This document shows positions 1 through 9,844 of a DNA stretch of 64,000 nucleotides, piece after piece. Both the position numbers and the translations under genes were made by a program. The first letter of the stretch is position 1. Every line of letters begins with the position of its first letter. The DNA is from an uncultured Roseibium sp. (GTDB taxonomy: Bacteria; Pseudomonadota; Alphaproteobacteria; Rhizobiales; Stappiaceae). The stretch lies in contig NZ_CANMNP010000013.1 of NCBI RefSeq assembly GCF_947499295.1, positions 1 to 64,000 of the forward strand, read 5' to 3'. The notes under the pieces are model-generated. The model was not told where the DNA came from. It was given only the letters and a program-made list of their open reading frames with translations, and did no database searches.

Positions 1-128
1 TTCGCAAACTCAGCAACAGCCGCAGCCTCTCCACCAGACGTCCACCAATGCGTAACTTCCAAATCCGTCGCATGGGCAAAAGAAAGAGCTGCTGCGCTCA
101 CCGCAGTGGCCAGGAAAAGTCGTTTCAT
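1..128 (-). CDS. Sugar ABC transporter substrate-binding protein (N-terminal fragment)
   Basis: Only the first 42 or so codons are inside the window; the gene continues leftwards. The ATG at 126-128 is preceded on the minus strand by a strong GGAGGA ribosome binding site. The translation opens with a Sec signal peptide (KRLFLATAVSAAALSFAHA) and then the mature start DLEVTHWWTSGGEAAAVAEF. That start is characteristic of family-1 extracellular binding proteins for glucose/mannose-type sugars in alphaproteobacteria. The protein would be periplasmic and deliver a sugar to a membrane ABC permease encoded outside the window. The exact sugar cannot be told from the fragment. Confidence 0.85.
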   Translation of the reverse strand, partial: MKRLFLATAVSAAALSFAHATDLEVTHWWTSGGEAAAVAEFA

Positions 129-452
129 ATTATCCTCCCAGATTTCTGATTGTTTATCGATAAACCTAAAGTCAATTGTGAGTCAAACTTTGAAGAGAGA
201 ATCTTCTAAGAATAAGAAAAATATAGAGAAAATGGGAACGTTGTATTTTCTATTGTCAATGAATACAAAAGTGATATGACAAGAAGGGAAAACGTTATCA
301 TTCGGAGCTTCGACTGATTGAGTCCGTCAAAACAAGTCCGGCAAGTGAGGTCGTCGCTAAGGGTGTCCAAACAGTGTTGTCATCCAAGCGTTCATTTAGA
401 CCTTCCAGCTTCCCAAAATCCAAAGTTCAATTTCAACTAGAAAGATCAAGCA
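129..452. other. Intergenic region, no gene seen
   Basis: This is an AT-rich divergent promoter region between the sugar-binding protein and the glyoxalase gene. Apart from the palindrome near 152-165, no coding or RNA feature is supported. Confidence 0.6.
152..165. promoter_or_regulatory. Perfect 14-bp palindrome, candidate LacI-type operator
   Basis: GTTTATCGATAAAC is a perfect palindrome with a central CG, the usual form of LacI-family operators. It lies 24 bp upstream of the sugar-binding protein start. Control of the sugar transporter by a LacI-type repressor is inferred; the regulator is not in the window. Confidence 0.45.
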
Positions 453-869
453 ATGCAATATCTGCATACGATGCTCAGGGTTAGCGACCTTGAACAATCC
501 ATGGCTTTTTTCGAGCTTCTTGGCTTCAAGGAAACTGCCCGATACGACGAACCTGAAGCCCGCTTCACAATTGTCATGATGGCGCCTCCGGGCGGGGAGG
601 ATACGCCTGTTGAACTGACCTGGAACTATGATCCTGAGGAATTGGGGGAGGCAAGGTTCTTCGGTCATCTGGCTTATGAGGTCGATGACATTTATCGAAC
701 TTGTGAGGAACTGCAGGCGGCAGGTGTCACCATCAACCGTCCGCCGCGCGATGGCCGAATGGCCTTTGTGCGCACACCGGACAATCAGTCCATCGAGTTC
801 CTGCAAAAGGGTGACCCGCTCGATGCAAGAGAACCGTGGGTGTCTATGGAAAATTCGGGGAAGTGGTAA
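453..869 (+). CDS. gloA: Lactoylglutathione lyase (glyoxalase I)
   Basis: This 138-residue VOC-fold protein has the size of single-domain glyoxalase I. It isomerises the hemithioacetal of methylglyoxal and glutathione to S-lactoylglutathione in the cytoplasm. The four metal ligands of the family can be placed at H5 (LHTMLRV), E54 (VELTWNY), H72 (GHLAYEV) and E115 (IEFLQKG). The stretch VTINRPPRDGRMAFVRTPD matches the conserved glutathione/substrate segment of proteobacterial GloA. It stands alone, convergent with a small membrane gene. Family assignment is firm. Confidence 0.93.
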   Translation: MQYLHTMLRVSDLEQSMAFFELLGFKETARYDEPEARFTIVMMAPPGGEDTPVELTWNYDPEELGEARFFGHLAYEVDDIYRTCEELQAAGVTINRPPRDGRMAFVRTPDNQSIEFLQKGDPLDAREPWVSMENSGKW

Positions 870-900
870 TATCCGGCAAATCAAGCCAGGTTCACAGCAT

Positions 901-927
901 CGAGGCTACTTCTTGCCAGTAGCCTCG
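901..927. terminator. Hairpin between convergent genes, possible bidirectional terminator
   Basis: A perfect 10-bp stem (CGAGGCTACT / AGTAGCCTCG) with a 7-base loop lies 31 bases after gloA and before the convergent small gene end. There is no T tract on either side, so intrinsic termination is only suggested by position. Confidence 0.4.
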
Positions 928-987
928 AGCAGGACCGTGATCAGCCATGCTTTGTTGGATTTTTGCAACCTTGTCTTGATCGGTTTG

Positions 988-1227
988 TTATTCCGATCTT
1001 GCTGGATAAGAAACCGAAGTCTGGTGAATTTGACCCAGTTCCTGCTCCGGAATATTGCCGCCCTGGCCATCCGTCCGGTCGTCCGGATTTGCCATTGCGG
1101 CCGCTGCAATCAATGCTGTCGCCAGGACGATGCCCAGAAGGATAGCCTGTAAGAGTGGACGGGCGTCACTCAATTCGTGTTTTTGGGAAGCAACTCTGCG
1201 TTTGCTCTGGTTTTGAACTCGAGACAT
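988..1227 (-). CDS. Small single-pass membrane protein, unknown
   Basis: The reading frame encodes 79 residues from the ATG at 1225-1227; a TTG two codons earlier is an alternative. Residues about 25-46 (LLQAILLGIVLATALIAAAA) form one hydrophobic segment after a basic N-terminus. A polar tail rich in D, Q and G follows. No family is recognised and no strong ribosome binding site is visible. It follows another small membrane protein gene on the same strand after 38 bases, so the two could be one transcript. Coding status is plausible rather than proven. Confidence 0.4.
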   Translation of the reverse strand: MSRVQNQSKRRVASQKHELSDARPLLQAILLGIVLATALIAAAAMANPDDRTDGQGGNIPEQELGQIHQTSVSYPARSE

Positions 1228-1265
1228 GATCAACCAGTTTTCTCGGTGATGGGATGTTTTAGGTT

Positions 1266-1502
1266 TTAGTGATTTTGCTCTGTCTGGTTCGAGGCCTGTG
1301 TCAATTCATCGAAAACGCGTCTGCCAAGCAGTTGCGTTAAAGCGACCATGGCGAGAAACGCTGCAAACGGAAGACCGATACCAGGCTCTAGCAGCAAGGT
1401 TGTCCCTAGCAAAAGGACCGTTGCCAAGAGGAACAGCAAGGCGAGTGGAAAGCCTGCTCCCATCAGTCTTTTCATTTGTGTTTGTGTTTTTTGAACCGAC
1501 AT
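1266..1502 (-). CDS. Small two-helix membrane protein, unknown
   Basis: The frame is open further upstream, but the ATG at 1500-1502 has a GGAGG site six bases before it, giving a 78-residue protein starting MSVQKTQTQMK. Two hydrophobic segments are clear (FPLALLFLLATVLLLG and GIGLPFAAFLAMVALTQLL), separated by a short loop. The C-terminus is polar. It resembles no family I can name. It may be co-transcribed with the next small membrane gene downstream. Confidence 0.5.
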   Translation of the reverse strand: MSVQKTQTQMKRLMGAGFPLALLFLLATVLLLGTTLLLEPGIGLPFAAFLAMVALTQLLGRRVFDELTQASNQTEQNH

Positions 1503-2184
1503 CACGGCCTCCATCACTTTGGATGGTCGCAATCTGATTGAAAATTGCGCCGCCACGCAGACCTGAATCGGACTGAGGCTGTATGATTTCGTGACGATTT
1601 TGCGGCAAATTCGAATTGTGTGAAGACGCCGTTCAACGGCTCATAGTGCAGCGCGGCTGGACTATCGGTTTCGTTGCAATTCCTTGCTTGCTGCCCGTCC
1701 TGATCGTATTGGGTTTTGCCACCAAATGCCTGTAACGCGGTTCTGGCGTTTCCTGTGACCAGACGTGCTTGCTCTCTCAAACTATTCTCAGGCGATCAAC
1801 CCGATGTGCCAATCGAGATATGCGCGGGTCTTATCGATGGCGTACCTCTCATGTATGCCACCAACCGATGCTCGAAATCATCCAGAGAGCAAGGAGCCGC
1901 CATATTTCGCATGGTACTGGGCGAGAGCTGAATTTCTGCGCGACCAAAGACCAGTCTGATTTCAATTGCCGGACATTTCTTTATCCATGAAGTGTCAACA
2001 GTCGAGCTGTTTAAGTTGGTAAACAACTCATTTCATTTATTTTTGGAAGTGAATATATTTATAAATAATGTTGCTATTTCTACTTATCTTTTTGGATTTT
2101 ACGGCAAGGTTTTAGTCTTTGTTTGCATTTGTCACACATAGTGTCTGTCACGGGAGAGCTTGCTAAAGACAGGTCAAGAGCGAA
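1503..2184. other. Intergenic region, no supported gene
   Basis: Only short overlapping frames without ribosome binding sites or recognisable protein character occur here. The last 150 bases are AT-rich and are the likely promoter region of the PAS-domain gene that follows. Confidence 0.55.
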
Positions 2185-3315
2185 ATGACGATGAATGCCG
2201 CACAAAGCGCACTCGCTGAGACTTCAACAGCTTCGAAAGCTGAACCGGTAAAGGCACCGGCGCTTGATGCAGACGGTCCGGCCCTCGCGCTTGCAGGCCT
2301 TCAGTTTTTCATTGCAGACATCAGCAAAAAGACCCTGATTTGGCATGAAATCGGTTCCCAGAGCTTCAATAGTGAAGTGACGGACCTCCAGGAAGCACCT
2401 TCAAACCAAGCCTTGCGGCATTTGTCGCCAGAGGACCGGAAGACCATTTTGCATCTCGTGCAAGGTGCGATCAGAGACGGGCAGGCAGGACCGTTTGATG
2501 TGGGCGGGGGTCCCGATCATCGCATTCCAGGTATTCCAATCGTTGCATATCGGTACGAGTTACCGGATGGAAAAATCTTGGCAATCTGCTTTCCATCAAT
2601 CGGACAAAGCGACGACAATCCCGGCCGGATCGCGCTCGGGCTGGCGCCTATCCTCCAGCACTTCGTTGCCTCATCAACACGCGTCGTGTTGCTGGTTGAT
2701 AATTTCGGTTACGTGCGATTTGCAAGCGACGGATTTCTGAAGAGTTTTCAAATTGAGGATGCCCGATTGATCCTCGGACGCAATATTGCCCACATACAAA
2801 ACAGGGTCGGCCGGACGATCGTTTCCCTGTCGCTCGCATCGCTGACGCGACGCGCGAGCGCTACAGGCCGGGGTAAGTTTCTGCTGGCCAGCAATGAGAG
2901 CCTGGAGCTGAAATACGATGCCATGTATTTTCGGGTTGGCGGGACTGTGGGCGGCGTGCTTTTTTCAGCCGGTCATGCCGGTGGTGACGTCGACTTCACC
3001 AAGGTCTTTGAAGTCTGCAGTGCTCCAATGCTGGTGATCAACACCAAAACGCGCATGATCATTGCTGCGAACAACGCGGCCATGAAGACCTACCATCTGA
3101 CATCCGACGCCATCGACAACCGGCCGATTACCGAAACTCTGCTTCATGCCAATGATTATCAGGCATTGATCGGATCCGCCAAGCAAAGCTCGGACGTCCC
3201 CTTGTCGGTATCCGTAAGCAGCCTCAACGGCCAAACCAAGAAAAAACGTTTCAAGTGCGCGCTGATAGATGAAACCACAAATGAGCCCAAGCTGATCCTG
3301 GAAACGAGAAGCTGA
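2185..3315 (+). CDS. PAS-domain protein without output domain
   Basis: This 376-residue protein has no signal peptide and no membrane helix, so it is probably cytoplasmic. Two PAS-like segments can be seen. One, around residues 160-260, contains VVLLVDNFGYVRFASDGFLK. The clearer one, around residues 275-340, contains FEVCSAPMLVINTKTRMIIA and AANNAAMKTYHL. No kinase, GGDEF, EAL, HTH or methyl-accepting domain follows. It may be a sensory partner acting through protein contacts. It ends 7 bases from the convergent caspase-like gene. Function unknown. Confidence 0.7.
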   Translation: MTMNAAQSALAETSTASKAEPVKAPALDADGPALALAGLQFFIADISKKTLIWHEIGSQSFNSEVTDLQEAPSNQALRHLSPEDRKTILHLVQGAIRDGQAGPFDVGGGPDHRIPGIPIVAYRYELPDGKILAICFPSIGQSDDNPGRIALGLAPILQHFVASSTRVVLLVDNFGYVRFASDGFLKSFQIEDARLILGRNIAHIQNRVGRTIVSLSLASLTRRASATGRGKFLLASNESLELKYDAMYFRVGGTVGGVLFSAGHAGGDVDFTKVFEVCSAPMLVINTKTRMIIAANNAAMKTYHLTSDAIDNRPITETLLHANDYQALIGSAKQSSDVPLSVSVSSLNGQTKKKRFKCALIDETTNEPKLILETRS

Positions 3316-3322
3316 GGATCGC

Positions 3323-5056
3323 TCAATTCGTTTTCTTGGGCGGTATCCGCTTCAATTCGATCCGGACCCACATTTCATCCTTGGGCCCATTGCGTTCAAG
3401 GCGCGGGCCGGTGAACCCCAACGTGGATCCATAAGCGACAAAGTCTGGCAGTGTCCCCAGGATCTCCACGGATCTGACTTTTCTTTTTCCGAACAGATAG
3501 TCTGCTTCCAGTCGTAAGGTGAGCTTCTTGTCTTGCGAGACGACGCCTCGAAAATTGGCAAAGGGATTGCGGTCGTCCTGCCGCGAGGCGCCTGCGAGAT
3601 TTGTCCAGTCCAACAGAAAAAACTGGCCATCGCGAAACCGAAGATCTGCCGATGATAAATGGGTTCTCGCATTTACCTGGTGGGGATCTTCCGGGTGCTG
3701 GTTGAAGCGATGCACCTGGAGCTGCCAGAGGCCATCCAGTACCTTTGGTGTTTCCTCAAATACCTTGATCAGTTGCAAGAGCGCTTTCTGATCAACGTAA
3801 CCGGTGTCCTCGATTTTGGTGGCAATCTGAAACTCGCGCAGGGCTGATCGCGACTTAGCGCCAAAGACGCCGTCTTCGGTCCCGGCGTCGTGGCCAAGCA
3901 TATTCAGTGCCGTCTGAATTTTCCTGTAGCCCTCAATACCCAAACCCAGGCTTTGCTCGATAACGTCCGGCGCTGTACTGGCAACTGTCAGAGGTGCTCC
4001 CGTGCGGCTCGCTTCGCTCATGCGATCCAAAAGCGTCTGTGCTGATACGGTCAGTTCCGTCTGCTCTTGTGAGGCTCTGCTCGTGCCGGATGTCTTCTCC
4101 TGCTGCAGCTCTTTTAGAAGACTGTCAGCGACATCTGAGGCTGCGGTTTTCGGAAACTGCTCAAGGATAGTCCGGTAACCGATAACCGTATTGTTTCTGA
4201 CAGCTTCCTTGAGTGCGAGTGTGGCAGCAGCTTCTCGTTCGACATCATTGTCATAGGATACCACAGGGGCGACCAATGCGCTGTTGTGAAAGAAATAGAA
4301 CTCTGAGGACATGGAAGCGACGACTTCCGGGCGCTGTTGATGTCCGGTTGCCTCCAGCACATCGCGAGTGACCCGTTTCAGCATGGTCGAGACTTCTATA
4401 TTCGGAGTGACAATGTGCTTTGCAAGCGCAGTCGTGAAGGGTGAATTGTGGGTGTCGCCATCCAGCGCGACTTCATTCGGTTTCGTCGCGAATGCGACGA
4501 GGGAGTTGGCCGTTTGCTCAGGGATTGCCAGACCGCGGCTCAGACCCAGCGCACGCGCCCGGCCGGCCAGCTTTTGTCTCAGATTGTCGGCAAACGGATT
4601 GTTTCTGCAGGCATCAATGAAAACCAGGCTCAAAGGCACGTGCGTTTCCATCATTCCAATGATCTCGTTTAGGTTTTTGCCACTCGTGACAACATCCTGC
4701 TGATCAATGATGGCCGCGTCCGTTGCAAGCAGAAAGTTCTCTTCCCGAAACTGCATCCCATGCCCTGCATAATAGAACATGCCAGTTGATGCTGATTTCA
4801 GATCCGTTTCGAATTTTCTCAAGGCGGCGGTGAATTTTTCAAAGCTCGCGTCTCTGACCAGATGTACGCGAAAGCCGAGATCCGTCAGTTTGTCAGCGAT
4901 CAGGGTCGCATCGTTGATGGGGTTGCTCAATTGCGTTGCATGGCGGTAGCTGGCATTTCCAACCACGAGCGCAACACGGTCGCTTTCGGCCATAGCAGCG
5001 ACGGGCTGCCAGAGAAGGCACAGAACCAATAGAACAAGCAGTGTTGGTTTTTGCAT
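3323..5056 (-). CDS. Secreted caspase-like (C14) protein with peptidoglycan-binding domain
   Basis: The 577-residue protein begins with a signal peptide (LLVLLVLCLLWQPVAAMA). A caspase/metacaspase-type p20 domain follows at about residues 26-260, with the expected dyad H99 (YYAGHGMQ) and C150 (FIDACRNNPF). Around residues 375-430 is a PG_binding_1-like segment (IQTALNMLGHDAGTEDGVFG). The remaining C-terminal 130 residues form a domain I do not recognise. It is predicted to be periplasmic, perhaps anchored to the wall. Such alphaproteobacterial caspase homologues have no settled substrate. It is convergent with the PAS-only gene. Confidence 0.88.
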   Translation of the reverse strand: MQKPTLLVLLVLCLLWQPVAAMAESDRVALVVGNASYRHATQLSNPINDATLIADKLTDLGFRVHLVRDASFEKFTAALRKFETDLKSASTGMFYYAGHGMQFREENFLLATDAAIIDQQDVVTSGKNLNEIIGMMETHVPLSLVFIDACRNNPFADNLRQKLAGRARALGLSRGLAIPEQTANSLVAFATKPNEVALDGDTHNSPFTTALAKHIVTPNIEVSTMLKRVTRDVLEATGHQQRPEVVASMSSEFYFFHNSALVAPVVSYDNDVEREAAATLALKEAVRNNTVIGYRTILEQFPKTAASDVADSLLKELQQEKTSGTSRASQEQTELTVSAQTLLDRMSEASRTGAPLTVASTAPDVIEQSLGLGIEGYRKIQTALNMLGHDAGTEDGVFGAKSRSALREFQIATKIEDTGYVDQKALLQLIKVFEETPKVLDGLWQLQVHRFNQHPEDPHQVNARTHLSSADLRFRDGQFFLLDWTNLAGASRQDDRNPFANFRGVVSQDKKLTLRLEADYLFGKRKVRSVEILGTLPDFVAYGSTLGFTGPRLERNGPKDEMWVRIELKRIPPKKTN

Positions 5057-5242
5057 TGAGCCCCCGATCGATGCACTGGACTTGAAGATGCCGTTTCTTC
5101 TTCCCTGGAACGATCATGGGACGGTGCAGCGTGACCCGTCAAGGCTTGGCGAACGCGACGTCATCATCAGAGTTGCGTCATAAGGCTTGCGCTAACCCGG
5201 GCTGCCGAAAACCGCAGCTGCAATGGGCTTGGCATTTTCTAA

Positions 5243-6538
<1,296 letters not shown>

Positions 6539-6567
6539 GTCATGTTGCCGATCGACAATTGACGGAT

Positions 6568-6595
6568 AAAAGAGCGGCTTTTGCCGCTCTTTTTT
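6568..6595. terminator. Bidirectional intrinsic terminator
   Basis: AGAGCGGC and GCCGCTCT form a perfect 8-bp stem around TTTT. Five Ts follow on the plus strand, and an A tract in front serves the minus strand. It sits between the convergent aatA gene and the flippase-like gene. Confidence 0.9.
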
Positions 6596-6598
6596 GGA

Positions 6599-7534
6599 TC
6601 AGATCTTGCTTTTGTCTGTGTTCCGGAACAGGAACCAGCCGGCCAGAAAAGCAATGAGGTCGCCCAAAACAGTAACAAGTCGAAACAGGGCTGCTGCCAA
6701 AAGTGCGGCGTCCTGCATCTGCAGGCTGCTGAGCAGTGCGAAGAGTGTCGCTTCGCGCGTTCCCAGCCCCCCCGGCGAGCCAGGTGTCAGATAGCCAACG
6801 AGCCAGGAGAGAATTGCGCTGCCGGCGAGCGTTGCCACTGGCGCTGAGGAAAGCATCAGAAAAATCGCGGCAAATATTGCACCAAGAAGTCCCATGAACA
6901 GAATGGACAGACAGAGGCTGAAGGACAGATCCAACAGGAAGGGCCGCAAATTCAAGCCAAGTCGGCTTGAGAAGACTATGCCGACCGCGCTGGAGGCCAG
7001 AACTGTAGCACTCCCCAACCACCACAGCCAAACTGGAAAGAAGGGGAGGACGGAACTGAGCTGACCCGCACACCCCAGAATCAGGATTGCCACAATGGCT
7101 CCCAAGGGAATGATTGCGAGTTCAAGCAATGTTGCCTGAACGATCTGACCGTCTTTCAAACCGTTGCCGCGAACATAGAGCCCGCGACCGATCAGATGGG
7201 CTACATTGCCCGGAAGATATTTGGCAACCTGGGTGATCAGAAATGAAGCGTAGGCAAGCTTCCTTTGAAGGTTGCCGAAAAGTTTCAGGATCCAATGCCA
7301 ACATTCTGCCAGGAGGAGCAGGGTAAGCGCATAAATGAGAGCGAGGCCAAAAAGGAACGCAACGTCTTGTCCTGTCGGGCGCCATTCGGAAATTCCGGAC
7401 CAATGCTTGCGCAACTCGAATGCAAGAAAAATCAGTGCCGCCAAAAGCAAGCAGCGCCCCAGCCAAACGGCAAGCTTCTTCAGGCTTGCACGTTTGGCCA
7501 ACGCTGTCATTTCTTGGTCCGGCGGGGTCCCCAC
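6599..7534 (-). CDS. Flippase-like / lysylphosphatidylglycerol synthase TM-family membrane protein
   Basis: This 311-residue polytopic protein has about eight hydrophobic helices and belongs to the UPF0104/LPG synthase transmembrane family. Signature segments are QVAKYLPGNVAHLIGRG and YLTPGSPGGLGTREA near the C-terminus. A GTG start at 7532-7534 is preferred over the ATG at 7508-7510, because AAAGGTG lies eight bases upstream of the GTG and the ATG has no site. It is the last gene of a four-gene operon with glycosyltransferases, so movement of a lipid-linked sugar across the membrane is a reasonable but unproven role. Confidence 0.8.
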   Translation of the reverse strand: MGTPPDQEMTALAKRASLKKLAVWLGRCLLLAALIFLAFELRKHWSGISEWRPTGQDVAFLFGLALIYALTLLLLAECWHWILKLFGNLQRKLAYASFLITQVAKYLPGNVAHLIGRGLYVRGNGLKDGQIVQATLLELAIIPLGAIVAILILGCAGQLSSVLPFFPVWLWWLGSATVLASSAVGIVFSSRLGLNLRPFLLDLSFSLCLSILFMGLLGAIFAAIFLMLSSAPVATLAGSAILSWLVGYLTPGSPGGLGTREATLFALLSSLQMQDAALLAAALFRLVTVLGDLIAFLAGWFLFRNTDKSKI

Positions 7535-7547
7535 GGTTTCAGCACCT

Positions 7548-8318
7548 TTATGTCTTTGCTGCGCTCTTCAGCGGAAATGTCAACAAGGTGGTCTCGTCCG
7601 GATAAGGGAGCGAAGGCGTCAAACCTGCAAGATGCCGGACAACCAGACCGGAGCCGGCGATAGACTGGCGGTAACGTTTGCGCCGGGAATTGTCGAAGAC
7701 GATCAAACCGTCCGTCTTCAGGCGAGTGACGGCGTGTTCCAGGCATGCAGCGCGCGCGCGGCCGTCAATGACGATGAGGTCAAAGGCTTCGTCCTGGTCG
7801 AGGATAGATTTGGAGTAGTTCTCGAAAGACAGTCCAATGTGACCGGGTTTGACCGAAAGATACTGTGGGTCGGTTTCCGCTTGCGCCTTTGAGGGTTCGA
7901 TGAGGGTGTGCGAGAGGCTTGTTGCGCCATTGGCCTTTGCAAGCCTTGTGTGGACAAGAGAATGCCAGCCGGCGTCATGTTCTACGCTGACAATGGTTCC
8001 CGCACGCTTGGCCAGCCAAACGGTACTGGCACCCGACCCGTATTCAAAAACCCTTGCATTTGGCCTCGAAGCGAGGAAAGCCTCGGTTTCGTCGATTGCC
8101 CCATAAGTCCACCAAGGGACATCGAGGTCGATCAGGCCATCGATATCGTGAATGGCAAACAGACTTCTGAGCCAATGTGCCAACCGGTGTTTTTTTGCAG
8201 AAGACTGCAGCCAGGACAGCAGCCCTGTGGCTCGCGCAACCGGGTGAACGGCGCGGACTGCGCCGACATAAAGTTGTTTGGCACTAGGCATTGGTGTGAT
8301 GGCCTTGGATAACGTCAT
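7548..8318 (-). CDS. Class I SAM-dependent methyltransferase-like protein
   Basis: The 256-residue protein shows a Rossmann methyltransferase pattern. Motif I is ARVFEYGSGASTVWLA, followed by an acidic strand end VSVEHD for SAM ribose binding. Later comes FDLIVIDGRARAACL, then a predicted strand GLIVFDNS. Its start overlaps the stop of the upstream membrane glycosyltransferase gene by four bases (ATGA), indicating translational coupling. The substrate is unknown; modification of a glycan or lipid carrier made by the same operon is inferred from context only. Confidence 0.75.
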   Translation of the reverse strand: MTLSKAITPMPSAKQLYVGAVRAVHPVARATGLLSWLQSSAKKHRLAHWLRSLFAIHDIDGLIDLDVPWWTYGAIDETEAFLASRPNARVFEYGSGASTVWLAKRAGTIVSVEHDAGWHSLVHTRLAKANGATSLSHTLIEPSKAQAETDPQYLSVKPGHIGLSFENYSKSILDQDEAFDLIVIDGRARAACLEHAVTRLKTDGLIVFDNSRRKRYRQSIAGSGLVVRHLAGLTPSLPYPDETTLLTFPLKSAAKT

Positions 8319-9844
8319 TGTCCGATCCTTGGCGGACGGCAGATCCGCTCAATGTCAGCGTCTGAAAAGTCTTTCTGACCAGCCAGGTGCCGGCATTCTT
8401 CCATGCTCCAGAAAGGCTTGCTCTGAGGTGCCATCTGGAAGCCGCGAAGTTGGGCGACGGTGCTGGCGGACACGGCAATTCCCACCAGGAATGCGGCAAT
8501 CAATGTCGCCTTCAACAACAGTCCGGGCTTGCCTTCGGCGAACAGTTTTGCAATCGCAGATGCGCCCAAGAGCGCCAGCAGCGCGAGCAATGGCCAAAGA
8601 TCGACCCGGTAACGCAGCGTTATTGTTCCGTAGGCAAGGGTCAAGCCCGCGATTGCGAACCCGCCTGCCAACGGTATGGCCATGCGACGCCAGAACTGTC
8701 TGCCTGCAGCCGGTGCACTGACGGCAAACAGTATCCAGAGGGGCCACAGGAACACCATGCCGACATAGGGACTTTCAACGCGGATAAAGCCGAGGTTTTC
8801 TGCCAGAGCCGATCTGACCGATCTGTGAAACGCTTCGCTGGCCACCTGGAGAGAGCCGGTCACGGCGGGAAGGTCGAACAGGTAAATCGCCGCGTTGTGC
8901 GGAATACGCTTCACATTGAACTTGCCGTGGTCCTTGAACGCCTGGGCTCTTTCGCTGTTTGTGTCTTCTGCACCCCAGTAGACAAATCCGTATTGAACGT
9001 CACTTTTGGAGAAACTGCCGTGGGTTTCGGTCGGAGACCCGAAGCGGGCTGCATTGAGACCGAGGTAGCCTACGCCGCCAGCGCCCAAAATGGCCAGGGC
9101 GAGTGCGATCCGCAGAAAATGCGCGCGCATCGACATCCAGGCGAGCGATCCAAGGACAAGCAGTGTTGCGAAATAGAGCCCGATCGCAACATTTGGCCTG
9201 GCGTGAAGCGCCAGCGCTGCAAGTGCGGCGCAGGGAAGGGCTGTCTTCCACAAAGGCCAGTCGCCAAAGACGACGTTGGCCCAGATCAATATGAACAGGC
9301 TTGTTGCTGCAAATGCCAGAGCGATGGGTTCGTGATAGAAGGATGTGCTTGCGCACAGCAAAAATCCCGGTGACCCGAACCAGATAGCAATGCCAAGCAT
9401 TCGGCTGAGCGTGAGTCCCCGACTGCCGAGCTGTTCAAGCGACCTTGATGTCGCCTTGTGGAACGCGGCGTGAAGACAGAGTGTCCCAAGGCAAGACCAT
9501 AACCAGATTGCCAGCGGCGCAAGTGAATAGTTTTCAAAGGGCCAGATCCAGCCGAACAGGAAACGGGGTATCAGCGGCCCGATGCCGTGATAGAGATAGG
9601 CAACCCCGTCAGCAGTGTAATGACCTTCAAACTGCGCCACACGCGCAGGCAGGTCCATTCGCCCGTCCAAAAGGGCGAGGAAGTATTCGTCGTAGAGATT
9701 TTGCCCGAGTGGGAAGCCGTCCACGCTTTTCAGGAGACCGGTTGCCAGCAAAGCGTAAAGGACCATGCCGATTGCGATCAGGTCCCATGACTTTTTTAGC
9801 GGCATTGGACCGACTGACCCGGTGACCTCACTGGACATCGTCAT
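8315..9844 (-). CDS. Polytopic membrane protein, probable GT-C type glycosyltransferase
   Basis: About 509 residues with ten or more transmembrane helices. The first luminal loop (LYDEYFLALLDGRMDL, then FEGHYTADGVAYLYHGIGP) carries clustered acidic residues near helix 1. This is where GT-C glycosyltransferases that use polyprenyl-phosphate sugars keep their catalytic acid. In-frame start codons lie at 9856 (GTG), 9844 and 9838; 9844 is used here and none has a clear ribosome binding site. It overlaps the end of the GT2 gene, so coupling is likely. The partner GT2 could make its lipid-linked donor. Confidence 0.65.
   Translation of the reverse strand: MTMSSEVTGSVGPMPLKKSWDLIAIGMVLYALLATGLLKSVDGFPLGQNLYDEYFLALLDGRMDLPARVAQFEGHYTADGVAYLYHGIGPLIPRFLFGWIWPFENYSLAPLAIWLWSCLGTLCLHAAFHKATSRSLEQLGSRGLTLSRMLGIAIWFGSPGFLLCASTSFYHEPIALAFAATSLFILIWANVVFGDWPLWKTALPCAALAALALHARPNVAIGLYFATLLVLGSLAWMSMRAHFLRIALALAILGAGGVGYLGLNAARFGSPTETHGSFSKSDVQYGFVYWGAEDTNSERAQAFKDHGKFNVKRIPHNAAIYLFDLPAVTGSLQVASEAFHRSVRSALAENLGFIRVESPYVGMVFLWPLWILFAVSAPAAGRQFWRRMAIPLAGGFAIAGLTLAYGTITLRYRVDLWPLLALLALLGASAIAKLFAEGKPGLLLKATLIAAFLVGIAVSASTVAQLRGFQMAPQSKPFWSMEECRHLAGQKDFSDADIERICRPPRIGQ

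Noticed and set aside
8387-9373. 328-codon plus-strand open frame
   Set aside because: It is antisense to the GT-C-like membrane protein gene, and its product is a Cys/Arg/Gln-rich shadow.
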